Origin: JALYRV01 sp036675475
GTDB lineage: Bacteria > Acidobacteriota > Vicinamibacteria > Vicinamibacterales > SCN-69-37
Length of the DNA stretch: 64,000 nt
Direction: 5' to 3'
NCBI GenBank assembly: GCA_036675475.1
Contig: JAKFEY010000025.1
Span: 8,792 to 72,791 of the forward strand
A model generated the notes under the pieces. The model was not told the origin of the DNA. It searched no databases and worked only from the letters and a program-made list of their open reading frames with translations. Shown here piece by piece: positions 34,942 to 41,779 of the stretch; positions within the stretch are counted from its first letter, which is position 1, and each line of letters starts with the position of its first letter. A program made the translations under genes and the position numbers.

Positions 34942-36309
34942 ATGCGCTTCAGAACCTGGCCCGTCGCGGCCCTGGGTTTTCTCGGCCTCCTGCTGCTGCT
35001 GGCCCTCTCGCTCAGCGCGGCGTCGCGGCGCGTCGAGGAAATCTACGGCCGCCTCGACACCCGCGTGGCCTACCACCGCGAAATCGACATCAGCCTGCGC
35101 ACGCTCCGTTCCGACCTGCAGCGGTCCGGCATCGTCGTGCGCGACTACCTGCTCGAGCCGGATTCCCAGCTCGCGCTGGCCTTCCGCAACCGGCTGGCTG
35201 ACCTTCGACAGGCGAACGTCGTGACCGTCGATCAGCTCACGCGGCTCACCGGCACGGCCAGCAGCGACGACTCCGTGGACGGCCTCCGAGCGCGGCTCGA
35301 TGAGTATTGGGAGGCGTACGACCCTCTGTTCCTCTGGACGCCTGCCGAGAAGATCACGCGCAGCGCGGAATTCCTGCGCATGCAGGTCCTCCCGCGCCGC
35401 AACGCCGTCCTGTCGCTCGCGCAGGAAATCGAACGGCTCAACGATCGCAACCTCGCGGCCGAGCGCGAGGCGGCGGCCGGACGCCAGGCGTCGATGCAGG
35501 CCGCGATCGATCGCCTGCTGTGGCAGACGCTGGCCGTCGGCCTCCTCGTGGCGGCCGGCACGGTGATGCGCCTGCGCGTGCTGGAGCAGCGCGCCGATCA
35601 GCAGCGGCGCGAGGCGCAGGACGCGGAAGCCCGCATGCGCCAGCTGTCGCAGCAGCTGGTCGCGGCGCAGGAAGAGGAGCGCCGCAAGCTGTCGCGCGAG
35701 CTGCACGATCACGTCGGCCAGATGCTGACGGCGCTGCGCATGGAGCTCGGCCGCATCGAGCGGCTGCGCATGCCCGACAACACGCCGGTGTCCGAGGCGG
35801 TCGCCGAAAGCCGCGACCTCGTCGACGGCATGGTGCGCACGGTGCGCGATCTCGCGCTGGGCCTGCGGCCCAGCATGCTCGACGACCTCGGCCTGCAGTC
35901 GGCGCTCGAGTGGCACGTGCGCGATTTCACGCGCCGCTTCGGCCTCGCCGTCGATCTCAAGATCGACGGCAGTCTCGATCGCCTTCCCGATCAATACCGC
36001 ACGTGCGTCTATCGCGTCGTGCAGGAGGCGCTCACTAACTGCGCGCGCCATTCCGGCGCGGGCCGCGTGACGGTGGCGCTGCGCGATTTGCAGGGCGAGC
36101 TCACGATCACGATTGCCGACGACGGCGTCGGCATGCAGCCGGCGCCGCGCACCGCCGGCCTCGGGCTTCGCGGCATCGAAGAGCGCGTGCGCGAGCTCGA
36201 CGGCGCCATGACGATTGGATCCTCGCCGGCCGGCGGCACGCAGCTCACGATCATTCTTCCCGTGCGGACGGCCGCCAAGGAGTCGCCCGTTGCGCATATT
36301 GCTGGCTGA
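34942..36309 (+). CDS. Sensor histidine kinase, NarX/LiaS type (HisKA_3)
   Basis: A 455-aa membrane sensor kinase. A membrane helix lies near residues 5-27, a helical sensor region of about 170 residues follows, and a second helix is at about 195-215. The phosphoacceptor is H255 in SRELHDHVGQML, a HisKA_3 dimerisation motif. The HATPase domain has VVQEALTNCARHSGAG (N box), ADDGVG (G1) and GLGLRGIEERV (G2). It partners with the response regulator whose start overlaps its 3' end by 20 bp. Signal is unknown. Confidence 0.92.
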   Translation: MRFRTWPVAALGFLGLLLLLALSLSAASRRVEEIYGRLDTRVAYHREIDISLRTLRSDLQRSGIVVRDYLLEPDSQLALAFRNRLADLRQANVVTVDQLTRLTGTASSDDSVDGLRARLDEYWEAYDPLFLWTPAEKITRSAEFLRMQVLPRRNAVLSLAQEIERLNDRNLAAEREAAAGRQASMQAAIDRLLWQTLAVGLLVAAGTVMRLRVLEQRADQQRREAQDAEARMRQLSQQLVAAQEEERRKLSRELHDHVGQMLTALRMELGRIERLRMPDNTPVSEAVAESRDLVDGMVRTVRDLALGLRPSMLDDLGLQSALEWHVRDFTRRFGLAVDLKIDGSLDRLPDQYRTCVYRVVQEALTNCARHSGAGRVTVALRDLQGELTITIADDGVGMQPAPRTAGLGLRGIEERVRELDGAMTIGSSPAGGTQLTIILPVRTAAKESPVAHIAG

Positions 36310-36931
36310 CGATCACGGCATCGTCCGTCGCGGGCTGCGAAGCCTGCTCGAAACCGAACCCGGGCTTGAGGTCATCGGCGAGGCGGCTGACGGCCTCGAA
36401 GCGGTGAAGCTGGCGTCCGAGCTCAAGCCCGATATCCTGATTCTCGACATCGGCCTGCCGCGCCTGAACGGCATCGACGTCGCGGCGCGCGTGCAGAAGC
36501 TCGAGCCGCCACCCTGGGTGATCGTGCTCACGATGCACACCGACGAGTCGTACATTCTGCGCGCGCTCGCGGCTGGCGCGCGGGCGTATCTGCTCAAGGA
36601 CGCGACCGACGAGGATCTGCTGCCTGCCATCCGCGCGGCCGCCAACGCGCGGCCCTACTTCAGCCCGGCGGTGACGTCCGTGCTCGTCGAGGATCACCTG
36701 CGGCAGCTGCAGTCCCGCGGACTCACCGACTCGTACCACCTGCTGACCGATCGCGAAAAGGAAGTGCTGCAGCTGCTGGCGGAAGGGCGCAGCAACAAAG
36801 AGGTCGCCGTCCTGCTCGAAGTCGGCGTGTCCACCATCGAGACGCACCGGTCCAATCTGATGCAGAAGCTCAATCTGCACAACACCGCGGAAATCGTGCT
36901 CTACGCGGTCCGCAAAGGCATCATCGTCTAG
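36290..36931 (+). CDS. LuxR/NarL-type response regulator
   Basis: A 213-aa DNA-binding regulator. The receiver domain has the acidic pair D7-D8, the phosphoacceptor D53 in LILDIGLPR and the conserved Lys in LLKDATDE. The C-terminal LuxR HTH runs from about 145 to 205 (LTDREKEVLQLLAEGRSNKE). The start is the TTG at 36290: it places ILLADDHG directly at the N-terminus and has AAGGAG 7 nt upstream (36277-36282) inside the kinase gene. This implies translational coupling of kinase and regulator. Confidence 0.93.
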   Translation: MRILLADDHGIVRRGLRSLLETEPGLEVIGEAADGLEAVKLASELKPDILILDIGLPRLNGIDVAARVQKLEPPPWVIVLTMHTDESYILRALAAGARAYLLKDATDEDLLPAIRAAANARPYFSPAVTSVLVEDHLRQLQSRGLTDSYHLLTDREKEVLQLLAEGRSNKEVAVLLEVGVSTIETHRSNLMQKLNLHNTAEIVLYAVRKGIIV

Positions 36932-36945
36932 AGGCCGGGGGCGGC

Positions 36946-36951
36946 TAGAAT
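36946..36951 (+). promoter_or_regulatory. Putative -10 box of a leaderless transcript (M20 peptidase)
   Basis: TAGAAT lies 7 nt before the ATG at 36959. The box overlaps the alternative ATG at 36950, which makes that start less likely. Confidence 0.45.
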
Positions 36952-36958
36952 GTCGCCC

Positions 36959-38371
36959 ATGCGCTTTGTTGCCGCGGCGGTTGCCGCCCTCACGCTCGCC
37001 TCGTCCCTCGTGCACGCCCAGGCCCCTCAGATCGACTGGAAGGCCGTGGAGGCCGAAACCCTGCAGCACTTTCAGGCGCTGCTGCGGTTCGACACCAGCG
37101 ACCCGCCCGGCAACGAACAGCCGGCCGCCGACTATCTGAAGGCGGTGCTCGAGAAGGAGGGCATCCCGGTCACGGTGCTCGCACTCGAATCGCATCGGCC
37201 CAGCATCGTCGCGCGGCTGAAGGGCAGCGGCGCGAAAAAGCCGTTGCTCCTCATGGCGCACACCGATGTCGTCAACGTCGACCCGAAGAAATGGACGCAC
37301 CCGCCGTTCTCCGCCGCGCGCGAGGGCGGATACGTGTACGGCCGCGGCACGGTCGACGACAAGGACAACGTCGCCACGGCGCTGATGACGATGCTGATGC
37401 TCAAGCGGTTGAACGTGCCGCTCGATCGCGATGTGATCTTCCTGGCGGAATCGGGCGAGGAAGGCTCGACGCGGGTCGGCATCCAGTTCGTGGTGAATCA
37501 GCACTATCCCGCGATCGAGGCGGAGTACTGTCTCGCCGAAGGCGGCAACGTCACGCGGCAGGGCGGCAAGGTCGCGTTCGCGTCGGTGCAGACGCTCGAG
37601 AAGATCCCGTACGGCATCGAGCTGATTGCGCGCGGACCGGCGGGGCACGGGTCGGTGCCGCTGCGCAGCAACGCGGTTGTGCGGCTTGCGAAGGCCGTGG
37701 CCAGGGTCGCGGACTGGAAGCCGGAGATTCGGCTGAACGAAACCACGAGCGCGTATTTCGAGCGGCTGGCGACGATTTCAACGCCCGAAGCGGCGGCCCG
37801 CTATCGCGCTGTGTTGAAGGCCGCCACGGCGGCCGACGCCGATGAGTATTTCCTCGAGCACGAGCAGCGCCACGCGTCCATGCTGCGCACGTCGGTGTCG
37901 CCCAACATTTCGAACGCGGGCTATCGCATCAATGTCATTCCGTCCGAAGCGCGCGCCACGCTGGATGTGCGCATGCTGCCCGATCAGGAACCGAAGGCCT
38001 TTCTCGAGATGGTGAAGGCGGTTGTCGCGGACCCGAATGTCGAGGTTGCGTTCACCGCGCGCGACACGCGTCCGAAAGGACCCATGACGCGCCTCGACTC
38101 GGAGCCGTTCAAGGCCGTCGAGCAGGCGGTGCGCGATCACTACGACGGCGCGGTCACGCTGCCGACGATGAGCACGGGCGCGACCGACATGGCCTACCTG
38201 CGCGCGAAGGGGATGCAGTGCTATGGCATCGGCCCCGCCACCGATCTCGAGGACGGCCCGAAAGGCTTCGGCGCGCACAGCGACCAGGAGCGGATCCTCG
38301 AGGCCGAGCTCCACCGTTTCGTGCGCTTCCACTGGGACGTGGTGAACAAGATCGCGGGCAAGGCGCGGTGA
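36959..38371 (+). CDS. M20 family metallopeptidase, secreted
   Basis: A 470-aa zinc carboxypeptidase/dipeptidase of family M20. A signal peptide (about residues 1-20, ending VHA) is followed by the two-metal site: H101 and D103 in MAHTDVV, bridging D133 in TVDDKDN and the catalytic pair E167-E168 in ESGEEG. The lid/dimerisation domain (GPAGHGSVPL) and a C-terminal GIGPATDLEDG...AHSDQE segment complete the family layout. The exact peptide substrate is unknown. The start at 36959 rather than 36950 follows from the promoter spacing. Confidence 0.93.
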   Translation: MRFVAAAVAALTLASSLVHAQAPQIDWKAVEAETLQHFQALLRFDTSDPPGNEQPAADYLKAVLEKEGIPVTVLALESHRPSIVARLKGSGAKKPLLLMAHTDVVNVDPKKWTHPPFSAAREGGYVYGRGTVDDKDNVATALMTMLMLKRLNVPLDRDVIFLAESGEEGSTRVGIQFVVNQHYPAIEAEYCLAEGGNVTRQGGKVAFASVQTLEKIPYGIELIARGPAGHGSVPLRSNAVVRLAKAVARVADWKPEIRLNETTSAYFERLATISTPEAAARYRAVLKAATAADADEYFLEHEQRHASMLRTSVSPNISNAGYRINVIPSEARATLDVRMLPDQEPKAFLEMVKAVVADPNVEVAFTARDTRPKGPMTRLDSEPFKAVEQAVRDHYDGAVTLPTMSTGATDMAYLRAKGMQCYGIGPATDLEDGPKGFGAHSDQERILEAELHRFVRFHWDVVNKIAGKAR

Positions 38372-38429
38372 GCCATGCGCCGCAAGTGGTGCTATCCTGT
38401 GCGCAGATCCAGTCTTCGAGGAGGGGCCC

Positions 38430-38876
38430 ATGGTTCGTCCGCACGTCGACGCCGGCCGTCTCGTCAACCTCGCCATCACGGTTTGCATCGTCCTGCTCGT
38501 GCTCAGCCTGCTGCGCATGGGATCGGTGTTCGCGCTCATGGTGGTTGCCGCCGCCTTTGGCGCGCTGATGGGCTTTGTCGTGTTCAGGCTCCGTGATCGC
38601 GGCCTGGGCGCCACCGAAGTCGGCGAACACGCGCCCGACTTTGCCGGACGCGTGGGCCATATCAACATGGCGCACATCCCGGTGATGGGCATCGGCGGCC
38701 TCGGTATCGTGGCGATGTCGCTCGTGGTGGCGATGTTCCTGCCCGCAGGCCGCACGCAGCTCGCCTGGGGTCTGACAGGCGCCGTCCTCGGCGCGGGCGG
38801 CTTCCTCATGTGGCGCCACTTCCATGGCGGCACGCCGTTCGAGGAACATCCCGAAGAAACGCTGCACCTTCGCTGA
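38430..38876 (+). CDS. Small membrane protein of unknown function
   Basis: A 148-aa protein with four hydrophobic segments (about residues 11-27, 29-46, 87-107 and 110-127), ending in a His/Glu-rich tail (HFHGGTPFEEHPEETLHLR). The ATG follows a GAGGAGGGG ribosome site. No family motif is recognised. The next gene starts 29 bp downstream on the same strand. Confidence 0.6.
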   Translation: MVRPHVDAGRLVNLAITVCIVLLVLSLLRMGSVFALMVVAAAFGALMGFVVFRLRDRGLGATEVGEHAPDFAGRVGHINMAHIPVMGIGGLGIVAMSLVVAMFLPAGRTQLAWGLTGAVLGAGGFLMWRHFHGGTPFEEHPEETLHLR

Positions 38877-38905
38877 ACGGCAGGGCGGAAGCGGATAAGT
38901 ATCTG

Positions 38906-39652
38906 ATGACGAAACGATGTTTCAGCGGTCTGGCCTTACTCATCTCTTTCGTCTTCTGTCTTCCGTCTTTCGTCTTCACTCAGTCGCCAGATCCGGTCGC
39001 GACTTTTTCCATCCTCGGCTTCGATCCCGCGACCGGCGAGATCGGCGGCGCGGTGCAGTCGCGCGTGTTTTCGGTGGGCAACGGCGTGCTGTGGGCCGAG
39101 GCCAACGTCGGTGTCGCCGCGACGCAGGCCATCGTCGACGTGAGCTACGGCCCGCAGGCGCTCGCGCTGCTGCGCAAGGGGCTTGCGCCGGCCGCCATCA
39201 TCAAGCAGATCTACGACGCCGATCCCGATCCGGGTTATCGCGGCCAGCCGTGGCCGAAGGCGGGGCGCCAGTTCGCCGTGATGAATGCGAAAGGCGAATA
39301 CGCCGCGTTCACCGGCCCTGAAGCCAGCGCGTGGGCGGGCCACAAGGGCGGCAGGTTCTGTACGGCGCAAGGCAACATCCTCGCGGGCGAAGCGGTGGTC
39401 GCGGGGATGGTCGACGCCTTCGAAAAAACGGAAGGCCACCTCTCACTGCGCCTTATGGCTGCGCTCGAAGCTGGACAGGCTGCGGGCGGCGATACGCGCG
39501 GTATGCAATCCGCCGCGATGCTCATTGTTAAAGAAGATGGCGGCGTCTGGCTCAACAACGACGTCGTCCTCCGCCTGCAGGTCGACGACAACCCCGAGCC
39601 CATCAAGGAATTACGGCGCCTGGTCGAGCGCGCGCGTCCACGGCGCCGCTAG
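38906..39652 (+). CDS. DUF1028 family protein, secreted
   Basis: A 248-aa member of DUF1028, a family with an Ntn-hydrolase-like fold and no assigned substrate. SILGFDPATGEIGGAVQSR is the family opening, and ANVGVAATQA, GGRFCTAQGNILAG and DTRGMQSAAMLI follow. The N-terminus is a signal sequence whose core (SFVFCLPSFVF) is encoded by a heptanucleotide repeat (38944-38977). The ATG at 38906 is the first start after the preceding gene. Confidence 0.85.
   Translation: MTKRCFSGLALLISFVFCLPSFVFTQSPDPVATFSILGFDPATGEIGGAVQSRVFSVGNGVLWAEANVGVAATQAIVDVSYGPQALALLRKGLAPAAIIKQIYDADPDPGYRGQPWPKAGRQFAVMNAKGEYAAFTGPEASAWAGHKGGRFCTAQGNILAGEAVVAGMVDAFEKTEGHLSLRLMAALEAGQAAGGDTRGMQSAAMLIVKEDGGVWLNNDVVLRLQVDDNPEPIKELRRLVERARPRRR
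38944..38977 (+). repeat. Heptanucleotide tandem repeat encoding a signal peptide, second copy
   Basis: GTCTTNN heptads again, almost identical in sequence and reading frame to 30626-30663, although the two host proteins (S51 peptidase and DUF1028) are unrelated. Confidence 0.8.
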
Positions 39653-39744
39653 CCAGACCGGCTGGCACGTTCGATGCTCATCCGCCAACGGGCGGGCGCC
39701 CTTCCTGTTGAAGCGGCAGCCCAGCCATTGGAGGGTTGAGTTTT

Positions 39745-40335
39745 ATGCGCAAGGTTTCTCTGTTCATTCTCGCCGGCGTCGTGGCCGTAGCCACGGCATG
39801 CGCGGCGTCCGATCCGGGCATCTCGACGGCCGTGAAATCGAAGCTCGCGGCCGACGACACGGTCAAGGCCTACCAGATTGATGTCGACACGCAGGAGGGC
39901 GTCGTGACGCTTACCGGCACGGTGCCCACGACCGCGGCGCGCGACCGCGCGCTGGAAATCGCGCGCGGCACCGATGGCGTGACGCGCGTGGAAGATCGGC
40001 TGACCGTGAATGCGGCCGGCACGATCGACGAACGTGCCGAGCAGGAGAGCCGCGACGCGGCCGCGAAGGCTGAAGGCGCGGGCGATCGCGCGGGCGACGC
40101 GGCGGCCGGCGCCGGCGCCGCGGTCACCGACGCGAGCATCACGGCTGCCGTCAAGACGCGGCTGCTCGCCGACCCCGATGTGGCGGGCCTGAAGATTGAC
40201 GTCGATACGGCGGAGAAGGTCGTCACGCTCACCGGCACCGTCGCCACGGCGGCGCAGAAGACGGAAGCGGGCAACATCGCGCGCGACACCACCGGCGTGA
40301 CACGCGTCGTCAACAACCTGAAGGTTGGCAGCTAG
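39745..40335 (+). CDS. BON-domain lipoprotein 1
   Basis: A 196-aa lipoprotein-like protein: signal peptide ending at a lipobox-like ATAC, then two BON domains (about residues 25-90 and 125-196) joined by an Ala/Glu/Asp-rich linker. BON domains in OsmY-type proteins bind or stabilise membranes in the periplasm. VVTLTGTVPT and VVTLTGTVAT mark the two domains. The ATG at 39745 has GGAGGG upstream. The next gene is a close paralogue beginning 14 bp downstream. Confidence 0.88.
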   Translation: MRKVSLFILAGVVAVATACAASDPGISTAVKSKLAADDTVKAYQIDVDTQEGVVTLTGTVPTTAARDRALEIARGTDGVTRVEDRLTVNAAGTIDERAEQESRDAAAKAEGAGDRAGDAAAGAGAAVTDASITAAVKTRLLADPDVAGLKIDVDTAEKVVTLTGTVATAAQKTEAGNIARDTTGVTRVVNNLKVGS

Positions 40336-40349
40336 CCAGGGAGCGCATC

Positions 40350-41045
40350 ATGCAGATGTTCAAACGTATCGCAGCCGTCGCCCTCGTGGCGGCGGCGGTC
40401 GGGTGCGCGGCGTCCGACCCGGGCGTGACGACGGCGGTCAAGTCGAAGCTGGCCGCCGATGACACCGTCAAGGCGTACCAGATCGACGTGGACACGCAAG
40501 GCGGCGTGGTCACGCTCAGCGGCGCCGTGGAAACGCAGGCGGCGAAGGATCGCGCCATTCAACTCGCGCGCGAGACCGACGGGGTCTCGCGGGTCGAAGA
40601 CAGGTTGACCGTGAATCCGTCGCTCACGCTCGACAACCGCGTCGAGGGCGCGACGGCCGATGCGGCGGACCGCGCGGAAGGCACCGCGGGCAGCGCCTCG
40701 GACAAGCTCGGGTCTTCGGCGCAGAGCGCCTCGGACAAGGCCGGCGACGCCGCCGAAAAAATCGGCGAGGCCGCCAAGGCAACCGGCGCCGCGGCGGCGC
40801 AGGCGGTGCAGGACGCGACCCCCGTCGTCGCGGATGCCGGCATCACGGCGGCGGTCAAGACGCGGCTGCTGGCGGATCCGGACGTTGCGGGTCTGCGCAT
40901 CGACGTCGACACGAAAGCCAAGGTCGTGACCTTGACGGGCACGGTCAAGACCGCCGCGCAGGTGGCGGAGGCCGAGAAGATCGCGAAGGAGACGTCGGGC
41001 GTCGCCCGTGTCGTCAACAACCTGAAGGTCGGGTCCGGCCAGTAG
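40350..41045 (+). CDS. BON-domain lipoprotein 2 (tandem paralogue)
   Basis: A 231-aa paralogue of the preceding gene with the same order: lipobox-like AVGC, BON, linker, BON. VKSKLAADDTVKAYQIDVDT is identical between the two proteins. The linker is longer here (about residues 90-155) and rich in Ala, Ser and Lys, resembling amphipathic late-embryogenesis-like repeats. The pair arose by tandem duplication and is probably co-transcribed; a role in envelope or osmotic stress is inferred from OsmY. Confidence 0.88.
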   Translation: MQMFKRIAAVALVAAAVGCAASDPGVTTAVKSKLAADDTVKAYQIDVDTQGGVVTLSGAVETQAAKDRAIQLARETDGVSRVEDRLTVNPSLTLDNRVEGATADAADRAEGTAGSASDKLGSSAQSASDKAGDAAEKIGEAAKATGAAAAQAVQDATPVVADAGITAAVKTRLLADPDVAGLRIDVDTKAKVVTLTGTVKTAAQVAEAEKIAKETSGVARVVNNLKVGSGQ

Positions 41046-41051
41046 GCAACA

Positions 41052-41693
41052 TCAGGCGCTCGCCATCACCTGGATGGCGAGCGCTATCAGCACCACGCCT
41101 GTCGCCGCGTCCATCGCGCGCACCCATCCCTCCCCGCCACCCTGGTTCCCTCGGATCAACCACGCGACCCCCACCGTCCATGCCGAATGGCACGCGAAGG
41201 CGATGACCACATGGGCCGCGGCGAGAAACGCGAAATACCAGGACGGCGCGCCGGCCGGGATGAACGCGGGCAGGACGGCGATGTAGAAGCTCGTGATCGC
41301 GGGGTTGAGCAGGTTCACGGTCAGCCCCTGCCGAAAACCCTTCCCGGTTGAATATCCCCGGTCGGCTTGGCCTGGACCGGGGATATTCAACCGGGACGAA
41401 TTTCGCCAGGCCTTGCGCAGGCTCATGCCGCCGAGCCAGAGCAGGTAGAGGCCGCCCGCCACGCCCAGCATCCGCGCGAGCACTGGCCAGCGTGTGAAGA
41501 GCACAGCAACGCCGGCCCCCGCGACCAGCGCCTGCATCGTATTGCCCGTGGCCGCGCCGGCCACGGCGCCGAAGCCGCCGCGCCGTCCGCGCGCCAGGGT
41601 GTTCCTGACGACGACCGCGGTGGTCGCACCGGGCGTCGCCGCGAGAATCAGTGTGCTGATCAGATAGGCCGCGAGGAGGGGGTCGATGGCCAA
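41052..41693 (-). CDS. LysE family amino-acid exporter with in-frame repeat insertion
   Basis: A 213-aa inner-membrane exporter of the LysE/RhtB superfamily with about six hydrophobic segments. Its motifs include the opening LLAAYLISTLILAATPG and NLLNPAITSFY. In the loop after GGMSLRKAW the gene carries a 53-bp perfect inverted-repeat element (41343-41395) read in frame, which adds about 17 residues (LNIPGPGQADRGYSTG). Such an insertion is not normal for the family, and function may or may not be retained. It is convergent with the second BON gene. Confidence 0.88.
   Translation of the reverse strand: MAIDPLLAAYLISTLILAATPGATTAVVVRNTLARGRRGGFGAVAGAATGNTMQALVAGAGVAVLFTRWPVLARMLGVAGGLYLLWLGGMSLRKAWRNSSRLNIPGPGQADRGYSTGKGFRQGLTVNLLNPAITSFYIAVLPAFIPAGAPSWYFAFLAAAHVVIAFACHSAWTVGVAWLIRGNQGGGEGWVRAMDAATGVVLIALAIQVMASA
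41343..41395. repeat. 53-bp inverted-repeat element inside the LysE gene
   Basis: Two 21-bp arms (41343-41363 and 41375-41395; the first begins CCCGGTTGAATATCC) are perfect inverted repeats separated by 11 nt. The element is open in the LysE reading frame. No second copy was seen in this window. Confidence 0.9.
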
Positions 41694-41701
41694 TCTTAAA
41701 C

Positions 41702-41732
41702 GAAAAACCCGGCGGCGCGCTGCGCCGCCGGG
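41702..41732 (-). terminator. Rho-independent terminator of TonB receptor 1
   Basis: On the minus strand an 11-bp GC-only stem (41708-41718 with 41722-41732, 3-nt loop) is followed directly by TTTTT. It lies about 50 nt after the receptor stop. Confidence 0.85.
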
Positions 41733-41751
41733 TCACACCGACAACCGGCAC

Positions 41752-41771
41752 CGCAGGCCTGAAGGCCTGCG
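41752..41771. repeat. Dispersed GC-rich palindrome, copy 2
   Basis: CGCAGGCCT, 2-nt loop, AGGCCTGCG. It lies between the stop of receptor 1 and its terminator, in the orientation that puts GGTAG next to the gene end. Confidence 0.85.
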
Positions 41772-41779
41772 CTACCAGC

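Noticed and set aside
36215..36289. Upstream start for the response regulator
   Set aside because: The extra residues are Arg/Pro-rich and lie inside the kinase gene; AAGGAG before the TTG at 36290 and the receiver fold fix the start there.
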